Assembly: GCF_030253575.1 (NCBI RefSeq)
Contig: NC_080557.1
Coordinates: 46,652,501-46,716,500, forward strand
Direction: 5' to 3'
Source: Rhododendron vialii
Lineage: Eukaryota > Streptophyta > Magnoliopsida > Ericales > Ericaceae
Length of the DNA: 64,000 nucleotides
Shown here: one piece after another, positions 11,491 to 24,459 of the stretch
Layout of the letters: each line of letters opens with the position of its first letter
How positions within the stretch are numbered: position 1 is the first letter of the stretch
Position numbers and translations under genes: made by a program
The notes under the pieces: generated by a model
What the model was told of the DNA's origin: nothing
Seen by the model: only the letters and a program-made list of their open reading frames with translations
Databases searched by the model: none

Positions 11491-12253
11491 TGATTCCTCC
11501 TAGAATAATGAAAGGGAAGTGTACACGAAGTCAAACATCTTTTGGAAACCAACCAGCCAATTCCCATAAAGAGACACAAGTTGGCGGCATTAGTTTATGC
11601 TAGACTGTAACAAAGCAACTTTTACAGGACAGCCAACCATTATCCACTCCAGAATCGCATTCCATTTGCTACCACAAAATACATAAAAATAAACGAAATC
11701 ACATTAAAATACAAGTTCTAGTCCACCACCTTTCCGATGGCCCCTCCACTCACTTCCCAAAATGACAACCCCCCACTACAAAAGTGCATCCGTCACCCAC
11801 CATTGACACAAAAAAGCAGAGCATATCATCATAGAGAAACGTTTTTGACAAATCTTCCACCTCTGATTGAACTTGGCAAAGACATGAAGGATCTAACCCG
11901 CTTTATTTTTACACTATGACATCAAACCCTCTTTTGACAAAAAGCCGATATGAAGGGCAAAAGGCGCGACCATGGCATCTGACTTTGATTGCATTTTTAA
12001 AGGAGGGCGACTAGTTGGTTCCGGGGGTTGAATTTAGGTGCATTAGGGTGGGGACCGAAGAATAAGCCGTATTCGGATCGATGATTTCGGTAAGGAAAAG
12101 GAAGAACAAATGAAAAAGTTGAAGGATCTGACCGATGTCAGTCGTTAGGTACTTTATCTTTTCTATTTCCTTCTACTTTTTTCCCTCGGCATAAATTAAT
12201 GACCAATATACAGGTTCAGGAGATAGTTTTGTTACGCACCATTTCCGTAAGGT
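11491..12253. other. Intergenic and 3' flank of the bHLH gene
   Basis: No gene seen. The part nearest 12253 is the probable 3' untranslated region of the bHLH gene on the minus strand. Confidence 0.4.
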
Positions 12254-15200
12254 TCATGATGGGGGATGTGATTCGGACTTGACGACTGTGGTGGCATCCG
12301 GTGGCTGTGTTTGGTATATTGCCGAGGCCAGTGAGATGGGCATGATGCAAAGTGCCTTTGATTGGAGGAACTGCATGGCAGCCCCGACATTTTCTTCCAT
12401 GAGCTTAGCCACCTGCTTTTCTGTCCCATCGTTTGACCACTTCTCCCAAGCTGCTTGATTCCTTCCACTTTCACCGGCATCTTGCTAAAACATGTACAAA
12501 ATGATGCACGGTTAAAGAAAAATGAAACCACGAATAAGGTGAACGGAGAGGAGAGATGCAAAAACATTTTTGACTTCTTGCACATTGTTACCTCCAGGGA
12601 CGATATTGGAATGTCCGTTACCAGAGGTGCCACGGCACCAGCTCCACCCAATCTACTCATGCTCAAAACCTGAAAAGCATTAATTATAAAGGCAGTTAAG
12701 GGAATATCTGTTTGTTCAAAATCTTTTAATATATTAGGGCTCAGCAATAACCCAAAGCCCTTTAATTGTAGGATGCACCTTCTATATAAGTCTTTCCATA
12801 CTGCATAAATGTGGATACTGCTATCTAGCTCTATAAAAGTTAGGGTAAGCCAGTAGGATCCACATGCGAAATAATTGCTAAGCTTCAATGATGAAGGTTA
12901 TGTGCAACTTTGCAGGCTCTTGAAACTAAATCACCCAGAAGATTTTGGTCTCAAATCACAGCCTAAAATCAGACTCCAACATTAACTTGCTGGTTCAAGC
13001 AAAGTGTTTAGGAAATTGTAAAATGAGTTGGGAAAAGTATGAGCATGTCAATGAGTGAATTCGTGGAATTCTGCATGAATTGCAGGAATGCTTCTTCTTT
13101 TTATTTATTTAGAAACTATGCTTGACAATGTGAATTTGGGTATGGTATAGGGGCTGAATACAATTCATAAGGCAAAGTATGCATCAACATCACAATACCT
13201 CCGAACCTTGTACACTACAGAAAGAAAATGGCAAAAAGATGCATACTCTTGAAGAATCTTTATTCATGAAAATAAAATTATTTCCTCAAGTGACTGGCCA
13301 AGAAAAAATACTCAAATCCAGAAAGAACTCTAGGTTTATTTACCTTAACTTGGAGCCGTAAGAACTTCACGTATTCCACAATTTCATCAAGCATGGCAGC
13401 TCTATCTGTCTGGAAATGCAGGAATATCGTAGCGAGAGTTGAGGGAGTATGAATTTATCAATAACATAGCAGTTTTGCGACTTGGTAACTTGAAGGAAGA
13501 GAGTGAATGATTTCATAATTCCCTTCAACTAATGCCAAGAAAGCAAGCAAAGCTATCTAGTTTGTAAAGTGCAATAAACGAGGAGACACTAACCTTGTTG
13601 ACACTAGGAACCAAATCTTGCAATGCTCTAATCCTTTCTGCTATTCTTTCTCTGCGTAACTGAATCCAAACGGCATAAAAGTTGGATGAAGGTCTAATAA
13701 TTACAAACTGTCATAATATCATACAAGTACTACTTGTTATTACACCTGAGATACTTGTTTAATGCCAGATGGAGAAGATTCTACCAGAAGGTAAAGGGAA
13801 GGAAAACACTTAAACATCATGCTAATTGGGGTTTCAAAGTTATTTCGTTCGATAATGTTGAAAAGTGATAAAGTTAACGGAATGCAACCGTAGCAGCATA
13901 AGAACAAACTTATGAGGACAAATGCTTAATACAAGCTCCAGGTATTCACTGCTTGTCTGTGACACAAATTGGGTGCACTGGTTCGTTATGCTTGTTTTGG
14001 AATCCGGGGCATCACTATCTAGTGTCCAGAACTCGTCGCATGCATAAGAAAAGAAGCAAAGATAGTGGCTTATCAGTTCAAATGGATATGCACAACTTAT
14101 ATAAGAAAACCCTTATGATCAGAGAATTGGGTTCCCTTCAAATAAACTCAGATTATTGACATCATACGCTCATTTTTTTTAAGGAAGGACAAAAGGCAAC
14201 TGCTCATGTAGACCTGTCTGAAAGTGCTTGTCCTCATGGAAACAGCGGGCAGTTGTAGTAGGCCTATAGGGATTTCCTAATTATTTGCCGGCTGAAGTGC
14301 CTAACATTTGTGAAAGCCTGATAAACATCTATGACTCACATACTATACACCTTACCCTCTCAGCAATGCTGTGTGGATCCGTAGCCTGTCCTCGTCTTGC
14401 CCGCACCCTGGGACGAATAGAAGGTGGATGTGCCATGGCATTAACTGTGTTAGGCATTGGCTGGCCTGAGAAAGTCTGCAAATAGATTCAAAGCCAATGA
14501 TAACATGGTTATAAAAGATGAGGACGGGTGATATCAAAATTAAAAAGTAGGACAAATATAGAACTAAGCTCAAGCAACAAACATTAAATCGGGACAAAAA
14601 GAAAATTACAGGCACAAGTTGAGAATACGACATTTCAAAGAGTGAAAGGTTATATCATCTTCTTAATTGCATTTATATTAGGGACATAGGACATAAGATT
14701 TTATGGCACTAGATGTGAGACAGTAGCACACTCCGCAACAGGGAAAGTCTAGAATCCATAGATTGAGAAGCTAGAAGCAAATTTTTAAGAAGGTGCACCA
14801 AGTTTCTATAACCATTCCCTTCTCTTGCTTGCATACTGCTCTCTAACTTCGTTTTAAGAGCCTATAACAAGAACAGTGAATCATTTTCTTGCTTAAGAAG
14901 TACCCCATGTGTTTACCAGTAGTGACTTTTCAATTAAAATATGGGCTATAAGCAAGTTTGACTTGATATTTCATTATTTAGAGTGGATGCACCGATACAA
15001 CAGACAGTAGCGGGTAAAAAAACATCAAATGAAAACCAAAACGAACACCGAATACTTGTGTGACTATGCCAATGAGAGAGACAATAAGAAACAAAAAAAA
15101 TCCCGCACCATTTGACTGATGAAACAAATCTTAGGAAACAAATTGAGAAAATGCAGAAACCAGACAAATTAACAAGTCAACAGCCCAACGAGACATAACA

Positions 15201-16313
15201 CTTCCAAGTCCCAACTACCCATTGGAGACAAGGCTTGAGAATCAAGAGGAGGCAAAAAAGATACTGAAAATGAAGTCCTACAATTTTATAAGAAAGAAAG
15301 CTTAGGACACAATGTATGTGTGTGGATCCCACGTTTATTATGCAGGACTCACGTGCATCGGATGGTTCAGGACTCAGGAGATATCCTTAGCATTGCTCAT
15401 ATTTTAAACTGCTTAAAAAAGGGCTTAATTTTGGCAAACCTCGGTTTCTTGACACATCAAACAACCATCGGCCTAATATATTTTTGAAGATCTTATTCCG
15501 TTTCCTCTTCCTCCATTTTACCAGCAAGCAAACAGTGTATAAGCTGAATACTTCTATTATATCATTAACTGCCAAAAACCGGCGATAATTATCGCCATCG
15601 CCACCTCCTTTCCTTGAACAAAAATTTCGATAAAAAAAAGAAAGAAAGAAACTGTGAAGATAAATTTTCTTTCCTTTTCTTCAGTGTTTCTCCTTGAAAG
15701 TGAGGGAAGATGAGAGAAAATAATTAAGCAGTAAAACGTGAGAAACATGAGGAGAGTGCGCTTAAATTTTTTTGTTGGGGGACCATTTTTCTGTTCTTTT
15801 CTCACTCGAACCAAACAAGGGAATTCTATAAAACTTTCCCTTCTTTTTTCTTTCCTTTTCCCATGTTCCAAACAGACCCGCTAATAATTATTGTAAAAAA
15901 TAAAACTAATATATTTCACGAAAATTTAAACAACTTATTACGTATCAACGTGTTCTTTTAATTGCACACCGGACAAACATTTCGAAACGGGGTTCGAGTT
16001 AATACCACTCTTCCGTACTTACGTTTTTCATGGAGGAAGACGACGATCGGCCATCACCAACATCCTCACGAAAACCCTGCTTACCCTGGTCCAAACTCAA
16101 CCCTAGCGGAAACACACTCCCGTGGAACCCACCACCACCACCTCCACCTCCACCGCCGCCGAGATGGGCCGAGCCGTCGCCGGAGCTGAGCTGGAGCATC
16201 ATCGGAGTCCCACTGTTTCCCGCCAAGTTGGCGTCGGCTGGTGCGTAGGCTGGGAATCCGAGGATTTGTTCGAAGAAGTCGTCGGTGGGGCCGTCGGAGG
16301 GGTTGTTAGCCAT
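12254..16313 (-). CDS. UNE12: bHLH transcription factor, UNE12/bHLH7 type
   Basis: Nuclear basic helix-loop-helix regulator that binds E-box/G-box DNA as a dimer; the Arabidopsis relative UNE12 was named for an embryo-sac fertilisation phenotype. Six minus-strand exons: 16313-16023, 14475-14356, 13659-13594, 13409-13344, 12669-12592, 12484-12254. All introns are phase 0 and the product is 283 residues. The start [19 protein letters not shown] is the family N-terminus; an in-frame ATG at 16385 would add 24 residues and probably belongs to the leader. Residues 52-62 are a run of 11 glycines. [16 protein letters not shown] leads into the basic region, with DNA-contact residues H132, E136 and R140. 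The helices [17 protein letters not shown] and [21 protein letters not shown] follow. The conserved tail reads [20 protein letters not shown], then [20 protein letters not shown] and a KSESHPPS end. [20 protein letters not shown] separates it from the LRL subgroup. GA runs at 16472-16499 and 16518-16539 lie in the 5' leader or core promoter. Confidence 0.95.
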
Positions 16314-16982
16314 GGTGGCGGTGACTCGGCTGAGCGAGGTGGTGTGGATCGGTGAGCGAGGGGAATTGGGAGTTTCAAAGAGCATCGACAGTGAGGTACA
16401 AAAAGGTCAAAGAGGAAAGGGATGGGAGAATTGGCTTTGCGTAGTGCGTGTGACTGTGAGAGTATATATAGACAGAGAGAGAGAGAGAGAGAGAGAGAGG
16501 TTTACCAAAAAAAAAAAAGAGAGAGAGAGAGAGAGAGATTGGTGTTGCTCAGTTTTGGCTGAGTTCTATTGGCTACTGAGAGCAGAGAAGAGAGGCGAGG
16601 AAGGGGGAGGGTCCACAAGGATCTACGTTTACTGAAATTTACGTTTTGTGCCATCTCCTTGTCGGAGAGGGATTTTCGTACCCTCAAATTATTAATTTAA
16701 TACTGATTTTCCGGTAAATAATTTTTAAATTATCGGTTAATAATTTAAAGAGTGTGAAAATCACTCTCATTCTTATTTTCTTTCTAGTGTTATTCTGTGG
16801 GCCCTTCCAAATTTGCAAAGCGTAGACAACGGCATTTGTATCTTCTTCCTCTTGTTTCTCTACTTTCGTCTTAGACATTTATGTGGAGCCAAACAAAAAT
16901 GTGTGTAAATAAAAATGTTGAAAAAGTTTATGAACTCTACATAAATGTATGTTGAATAAGGTGTTGAGACACCACACGGTGG

Positions 16983-17697
16983 TAGGGGTGAGCATGGATC
17001 GGATTGGTCTGGTTTTATAGTAATCCAATAACCAAACCACTACTTACGGATTATGAATTTAGAGAACCAAATCAATCCATAAAATTCATAAAACCAAACC
17101 AATCCAAACCATTCAAAGGCGGTTTGGTTTCGGTTTTAAACCACGGTTCGTTTAAAATTGAGATATCATTACTATAAACTATTTTAAGTACTTAAAATTG
17201 CATAGATAACTTAAACTAAAAGTTATATTGAAATTAATATATTAAAATCATCAAAACTCACTAACATCAATCAACTAAATAAGAATAGAATACATTAGAA
17301 AGTAAGTTACTGAGATAAAAGAGTAGGAAATCACTTTACTAAGCCCAAACCACGTATGTTTAGCGTAATGAAATTGTAGGAATAGCAAGTTTAGGAAATT
17401 AATATTGAAAGTGAAAGAAAAGAATAGGGTGGTGGAATAGAGTATTAGATAAGGAAATTAAGTTTATTAAGTATATCTGAACAAATTATATACTATATGT
17501 GTGTGTGTCTATCATATGGTTCGGATTGGTTTGGAACCAGAACCATTAACGTAAATCCATAAACCAAACCATGTAACACGGTTTTTATTTTTTTTAAACC
17601 AAGACCTAACCACATCATTAAAAAACCAAACCAAATTATTCAGTTTGGATTGGTTTGGACTGGACTCACGGTTTCATGGTTATTTTGCTCACCCCTA
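16983..17697. mobile_element. hAT-type MITE, copy 1 (715 bp)
   Basis: Starts TAGGGGTGAGCA and ends TGCTCACCCCTA, perfect 12-bp terminal inverted repeats of the hAT style. It is flanked by the 8-bp target duplication CACGGTGG (16975-16982 and 17698-17705). The interior is full of GGTTTGG and CCAAACC motifs in both orientations and has no reading frame. A nearly identical copy is at 57684-58405. It lies between the bHLH and V-ATPase F genes. Confidence 0.92.
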
Positions 17698-17705
17698 CAC
17701 GGTGG

Positions 17706-18730
17706 TGCCTCAAGACTAACAAATAAATTTTCCAAATTTGAATTTTTAAAAAATGCCCTCCAATTTGATTTAGAATCACATCAATTCAAAAAAGAAGGGC
17801 AAAAAGAGAACTAAAAGAGAACTTAGTAGGGGTTTGTTCCTTATTTTTTTCAATTTGACAGACATTTTGTGAAAAGTTAAAAAGAAGACAAACAAAATAG
17901 GCGGACGGATTATATAAAAATATAATCCAATGATGTTGTAATCACACAGTCACAAAGGAAGACGGTTCATTAAATTATTATTGGAGTATCAAAGCGTGCG
18001 TAATTTCTTGTGTGGTTGGAGTGTTTTTCTTATGGATTTAGGTCGCAAGCCCGAAGGCGTGGCCAGCATCTGTCGTCAAAAATTTTGATAGAGTTTTGTT
18101 GATGCCAAATTGTCGCGCAAGTCTGCAAAAAATTGGACACCACTTGCAAAATGACCATCCCTCTTCGTTTTCTGAACTTCCTCTTTCCTATCTGATGTTC
18201 ATCAAATCACCTGGAGAAGGATTGAAAGGAACAACAAATCTTCACCAAATCCTTCACATCAGCACATTTTATTTTGCAATCCTGATTTTGAAATGCACAT
18301 CCAGTTTGAAACTTAAAATGTAAATCTATAGGCACCCTACCAGTTAAGATTGTCATAAGATCAACCGTACGTTCAGAGGCCTTGTGTTCAATCCTCTCAA
18401 ATGTTGCACTGTCGGTATGAGCAATTCTTGTTGCCATCTCAAGAGAAACAAACTAGAATAACCCCAGCTTTCTGATTCCGAGTAGTAACTTGGGCTGAAC
18501 ATTTATCACCCAAATCCAGTTTAAGTCATTTGCAATATAGAAAGAAGCATTCAACGACTGCTTTCGACAAAAGTAGCTTATTCAGAATTTCAATCTAGAA
18601 CAACTATAGCTCGAACTTGAAACATGTTTCGTCAAAAGAATTAAGATAAGCAAGCAAAAAAAGTGTTTCAGGATACACACGACACAACACAAGGGAAATG
18701 GTGTGAAACATGATATAACTACAGGCAGAA
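17706..18730. other. Intergenic, no gene recognised
   Basis: Includes a 76-codon minus-strand frame (18207-18437) with no family resemblance. The part nearest 18730 is the likely 3' untranslated region of VHA-F. Confidence 0.4.
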
Positions 18731-21196
18731 TTAACGCCTCCCAGAAGCCACTGATTCAGCAGAGAAGAGGTACTTCACTCGTGAAAGAACCGAATCATGG
18801 GTAGGATCATAAGGATGGTCCTTGGAAGGAATCTCCAATATTGCTGGAACTGGCTTGTTGTAGCTATCCACCAAAAACCTTATCATGTTTGCAACCTGAA
18901 AATGAACATCCGACAATTTTTTGTCCAGATATCATATGAGAACTTTGAAGGTATAATAATGCAAAGTCTGAGTACTAGTATGCCTCTTACTACAACAAAT
19001 TACAAACAAATCAATGGGATCTTGTATTTGTACCGCTCATATCTCATATTGCAAAAAGGTAAACTTAAAGGTTAGGAAGAATGTTCAACTATTGCAGCAA
19101 AAGATAAAGTCCTAAAGAAAAAACAGCATGCAAGCTCTTTAACAACCTATCCTCATGGACAAGTGACGAGACCCACAGATAAGCATTTCCTTGGGCCAGT
19201 TAAAGGTTTGGCATAGCATACGGTCGTCTGGTTAATCTAAAGTAACCATAAAAGGAAAGCTGAACCACAGAAAAAAGCAAAACAGGAAAGAAGGAAAGGA
19301 AATAGCAAAGTACTACATTACATACAAGAATGGGCATTTCAGGTGCAAGCCAGATAATGCAATTCGAAAGTGAGGCTAGTTCTTACATTTTGTTCAAAAT
19401 TTCCTCTGGGCAATGAACGTTTGGTTTTATGTATGCTCAAGCAGTGTTTAAACACCTCCATGAGAAATAATTATGGACAACTGGGGAAGCCAAAGCCTTG
19501 AAGACAGCAATTCATATGGCAATAGACAGTAGGGCTATGGCCGCTCATCTGGCAGCAGAGTGGTTTTCAAATGATGGCTTCCTCTAGCAAAGTCAATGAC
19601 ACATGCCAATTACCAAAATAGATAATAATAGTAAAAAAAAAACACGTCTAATAACAAATGAACTTGCACCATTTGAGCCAAATTTCTAAATTGCATATGC
19701 ATAACCACAGAAAGAGGATTATGACAAAGTGATATAAACAACTTACATACTGACTGATCATCACAATTGCAATGTCCTCTCTTGTTGTGAACTCTTTGAA
19801 CGCTTCCTCAATTTGTTTAACAGTAGTTTCTAGGCCATAATGACAGAACTTCCATAAGCCAAGGTAAGAATATTCATAGCTGGCAAAGAAAACGAATCTT
19901 CGCAAACTTGATCAAATTTGACATTGGAAAAAAAAATGCTCCACATCGTGATAGAGGATAAACAAAGGAAGAAAACAAGGTTGGAACCATAAACCATTAA
20001 ACAGTAATTCCAAGCCAAAGCAGTTATTAAGTTCAAACATTTCTCAGCAACTTAACAGATTTTGAATTTGATTTCATCTAAATTTAGTCCATTGCACAGG
20101 AAGGTGTAAGAACGGTTGTAGGGAAAAAAGGGTCTACATCATAAGATTAGACCTAGAGGAAGTTTCTAACAATCCAAATTACGATATTTGTATTGGGAGA
20201 GTATATTATTCGATACCAGCAGTTTGTTTTGGTAACAATTACTGCCAGAAACAGCTACTAAAGATAAAAACATCAAAAGCCATTTATCTAATTGCTGAGT
20301 ACATTCTTTCACACGGTAGGGTAACGGTCTACTCATTCTTTTAGGCCAAAGGGCATCCAAGCACCCAAAACAAGGGGGAATGTTCACTTCGGAAATGGAA
20401 CCACAGGAGCAATTAGAAAACATTAAAAGAAAAGACCAAGCAACCCCATAAAAAAAGAATAACATTCCGAGCTCAAAAGCATACTTGAGTCCACAATAAG
20501 GTAATTTGTCTTCCTTCTCAAGTCCACATTTCCAACTCCAGCCAGTAAAAATCCAGTTATTGTGTCCTACATCAGATTACAACAGCAGTATAAGGGTTGC
20601 ATCAGCAGAAATTGAGAAGCAAGGAACGAAGAAAACATATCTAATTAGGTTATAGCAAGCTATATAACCAAAAAAGCGCTAAATCCTACATTTATCCCCT
20701 TTTCCGCAACCTCTACACTAAACCCTTTGGAATGAGTAATTTGGTACGAAAAGAAAAGAAAGGATTAGAGTGTCTCACCAAATCACTCATTTGGATTGAA
20801 TGACTTGGTGAGAAATGGAGAGAGCAGTACAAAAATGAAATTTTGGCCCTTTCACCTTTCTCACCATATCTCATCGTCAAAACTCAAAATGGTGAGATTT
20901 GGTGAGAAAGAACTCTCCTTTTGTTATCAGATCATTTCTCAGAATCCAAAGAGGCTTGTTACACTCTAAGTAAATAGCGGAAAAAACGTAAATAACAGTA
21001 ACAACCAATTATGTCTTATACGCAAAATTCGAAAAAAATTCAGAATCTGAGTGTCCAACACAACTATGATCAGATATATCTATGCCAAGCAATTTCACTA
21101 CCGAAGCACGGATATAAAGAAGAAGATTGTTACCTCATCAGCAATCATAGCAATGAGTGCTGAGTTTCTTGTAGGGACTTGAACCTTGTTAGCCAT
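18731..21196 (-). CDS. VHA-F: V-type proton ATPase subunit F
   Basis: Subunit F of the V1 sector, part of the central rotor stalk of the proton pump on vacuole and endomembranes; it couples ATP hydrolysis to rotation. Four minus-strand exons: 21196-21134, 20566-20485, 19829-19747, 18895-18731, giving 130 residues, the normal plant length. Every part is recognisable: MANKVQVPTRNSALIAMIAD, then EDTITGFLLAGVGNVD, RRKTNYLIVDSKTTVKQIEE, FKEFTTREDIAIVMISQYVA, NMIRFLVDSYNKPVPAILEI, PSKDHPYDPTHDSVLSRVK and a final YLFSAE tail. The GFLLAGVGNV and SQYVANMIR stretches are the conserved Rossmann-like core. All four splice junctions are standard GT-AG and in phase, with no defect seen. Intron 1 hosts a MITE. 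Confidence 0.97.
20765..20969. mobile_element. MITE in VHA-F intron 1 (about 205 bp)
   Basis: Bounded by TTAGAGTGT and ACACTCTAA inverted ends. Internal TCTCACCAAATC and GGTGAGATTTGGTGAGA stretches are partly self-complementary. No coding capacity. The target duplication is not clear. Confidence 0.5.
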
Positions 21197-21266
21197 TTAA
21201 GACAAATATTACAGCTGTAAAAAGGAAAATACGTGCGAGAACGTCAGTTATTACTGCGAATCAAAT

Positions 21267-21440
21267 CAGGGCCGGCCCTGAGCAGAAGCCCAGAAAGCCT
21301 CCGCTTTTAGCACCCAAAAATGCTTCAAAGAAGGACCCCCCCCACCCAATTGGATGTTTCTCCTATACATCTGTCTTGAATGGATTCACGACAGAACCCA
21401 TGTCCCTGAAGGTGGCTGATCAAAAAAAAAAAAAAAGTCC
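21267..21440. mobile_element. hAT terminus fragment
   Basis: CAGGGCCGGCCCTGAG at 21267-21282 is the palindromic terminal sequence common to many plant hAT elements. The right end is not found and the fragment runs out near an A tract at 21422-21436. Confidence 0.45.
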
Positions 21441-21507
21441 CTGAAGGTGCGTTTATTTACTGGACCCCAAATCTTTTATGTACACAGAACAACAACAAAA
21501 TACACAC

Positions 21508-21511
<4 letters not shown>

Positions 21512-21574
<63 letters not shown>
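21512..21574. repeat. (GA)n microsatellite
   Basis: About 31 GA units, just upstream of the VHA-F gene and before a CG-rich segment. Confidence 0.97.
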
Positions 21575-21576
<2 letters not shown>

Positions 21577-22266
21577 CTGTGCCTATCGTCGCCGGAGCTC
21601 CGTTCGATTCACGATTAGGATTTTTGGGGTGGTTCCGATTCTGATCTGGTTAAAGGCTAAACGATTTCCAAAAGCCAGTTTTATTGGATTTGATTCAATG
21701 CAGCCAAACCCATTATTATAGACTCAAAAACTTCATTTAACATCTCGATAATATGTCTCTTTGTATCCGATTACGATCACTTTTACTGGGGTTACTGTCC
21801 TTGATGATTTCTACAACATAAACGATTTAGATCTTTGAAATGAATCAGACATAAGTTCATATTTGATTACTGAGTAGCCAAACCTATAATTACAACGCTC
21901 AGTTTGCTTCGGATTTGATTCTACGCATTCAAGCCTATTATTACCAATGCAAAAACTTCATTTAGCTTCTCGATAAGATATTGATTTGTATCCGATAACA
22001 ATAAATTTTTCTAGAATTAGTGATCTTGATGATTTATACAATATGAACGATTTAGATCTTTAAAATGAATCTGAAATAAGTTCAAATTTGATTACTAGTA
22101 TAGCATGACTGTGGTAAATAGACTTCGCATGTGGAACCTGCGAAGTCTTACTCGCGCTTTTCAAAGGCGACTTTACTTTGGCATTTAAAACCCTCTCCTT
22201 CGTCGGGCTTTAAATCGAAGTCTTTTCATCACCACACGCTGCACCTCGCTGGCGAAGGAGAAATCC

Positions 22267-24420
22267 ATGGCACTCACCGCCTATCATCTTCTACTTGGAT
22301 TCTTAATTCTCCATTTCCAAGAATTTCTCCGACGAAATCCATTGGGAATCGTTCAAGCTTCTCCACTCTGTATGCTCAATCACTTCACGCGGCCAAACGT
22401 AAATCTCTCTCTCTCTCTCTCTCTGAATTTTGATCTTAATTGCGTGTTTAAGGTATTATTTTGGTGAATTTTCCAGTTGGGTGTAATCATGTGTTTGGGA
22501 TTTCAAGAGAGCATTTTAATTTCCAAGCAATTCAACTCTATATTTTCTATTCAACTATTTTTTTTTTACCCCTTACATCCAAAATGTAGTTTGTCATTGC
22601 CAGCTCGTGTTAGATTTTTAGGTCTTGGAATTATGGGTTCACTGATGGTTTTGAAAGGGGTGTTGGTTTGTTCAATGAATCAATGGAAGATAGGAAAATA
22701 AGGATCCTTCCGGATGGATGTAGATTCCAGATCAAGAGATTTAACATATAAATTATAATTCAATGAGAGTAGCTCAAGTTTGGATTTGATAACTTGGATT
22801 TCGAGACTGAGAGTTTGTTTGCTCTGTAATGGACCTATCACCAAATCTCCCTCATGCTTTTATTATCATGGATTTGGAGTTACGATTTTGCTAGGCGTGA
22901 TTTGAAATAGGCACCAGTTTGGGATTTTGGGTATATAGGGAACATATTGGCTTGCAGGCTTATAGCTATCCCTCTCACATTCAGTACAGTTTGTTTAGGA
23001 TTTGAGTATCTTGATAAATTTGGGCACGAATTACATCTTATTTGTGTTCCTTTTATTTAGGTTAGTCTATGCTCGAAAGGAGACACTCTTTTACTGCTCC
23101 AGCCAACTAATCTTAATGTTCTTGCATAGAAGGCAAAAAATTTTCAACCGCTGACTTAATTTTGTGAGAGTTACACCATGAACTTACTTATTGTGGTTAA
23201 TAGCACGGGAGAAAAAGATATTAGGCTCCTAGGATGTTGGTCCTGTATTCTTTTTAGAAATCTCAATGCTCTATTCTTAGAACTGTCGGTCAGATGTACA
23301 CAACTGAGGCTTGTCTCCTTTTTCTTTGGCTCGAAATGATCCATTTGAAGCCTCTTTCTTTGGCTTGAATTTCAGTAGTGTTTGTTTAGTTCACTCTCTA
23401 GCATCCATTCCTAAATAAAAAGATTTTCTTTTTAGTAGTACAAGTATGCAAGTCTTCTATACATCTTGTAAGTATATTTGCAACAAGTAGTTATGTCCTT
23501 TACACTGTTGTTTGGCGATTTCATGTATGTTGTGTTTTGCCACCTCCTTCCCCTCCGTTCATCCCACAGATCATACATCTTAACTTGGGTTGGTTGCTCC
23601 ATGTATCCATATAGCCCCACCTATCTATATTCTGAGACTGTCGAAGTCGAACTTTGGAGGAACATGAGATACCACATGCAGCTAGATAGCTGGTGCTTTT
23701 GTTTGTCTTCTTTCACCGTGTTATTTAATGATGTCCTCTTATAACATCCCCTTTGTATCACTCCAGTTGAGGTTTTTCCTTGGAGACGTGGGGAATGGAG
23801 CTGCAATGAAACTTGTTGTGAGCATGATCATGGGAAGGTTCTGCTCTGTGTGTGTGTGTGTGTGTTGCAGTGCTTGCAATATGTGACTAACTATTGTAAA
23901 ACGTCTTGCAACATTTGCAATATGATGGCATCTTTTTCTGAAGGATTGCTTCTGAGTGAGAAAATAGGACTTGACCCGAGCGTTCTAGTAGAGGTATTCT
24001 TAAGATCGAGACATAAATTTCCTTTCCGCAATTGAGCATACTGGATTAGCCATTTTGTCTTTGTAAACTGGGATGTACAATATTTAACCATTTTTGCGTT
24101 GATTCCTAGGTAGTCTCACAGGGCGCCATTAGTGCACCTAAGTTTCGATAAAAGGCCCTTCAATGGTCAATTCCTTTTTTCTGTTGCATTTCCCCTGAAG
24201 CGTCTACAAAAGGTTTGTAACTAAACAAGATTGTCGGTATTGTAGTTGTAATTCCATGGTGTCATTGTAGTATGAATTTGTCCGTGGCAGGACTTGTAGC
24301 TTGCTCTGGTATTAGCCAAATGCCTTTTCCAAGCTACACTGAATGCAGCCACATCAAACAAACTATACAAAGGTGGTGGCTAAATCTCGTGGCCTTGGCG
24401 ACGAGGACTTCTTCCAGCAA
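22267..24420 (+). pseudogene. Broken GLYR2-like glyoxylate/succinic semialdehyde reductase copy
   Basis: Pieces of a beta-hydroxyacid dehydrogenase-family reductase appear in order and with old exon edges, so this is a decayed genomic copy, not a retrocopy. An N-terminal organelle-targeting-like segment lies at 22267-22400 (SPFPRISPTK in one frame, the ATG in another). SLPARVRFLGLGIMGS at about 22590-22650 holds the dinucleotide-binding GLGIMG. FFLGDVGNGAAMKLVVSMIM is at about 23772-23835, MMASFSEGLLLSEKIGLD at 23922-23995, VVSQGAISAPKF from about 24110, and AKSRGLGDEDF near 24385-24420. The rest of the NADPH domain and the substrate-binding segment, roughly 130 residues between GLGIMGS and GDVGNG, are not recognisable. 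There are several frame changes and at least one stop. The intact family enzyme detoxifies glyoxylate and succinic semialdehyde with NADPH. This copy cannot make it. Confidence 0.85.
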
Positions 24421-24459
24421 ACAAATTATGGGGTTTATACATTGCGGCAAAATATTAGT

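Noticed and set aside
12232-12888. 218-codon minus-strand frame
   Set aside because: It reads across an intron and uses the wrong frame of the last bHLH exon; the spliced frame matches the family to its stop.
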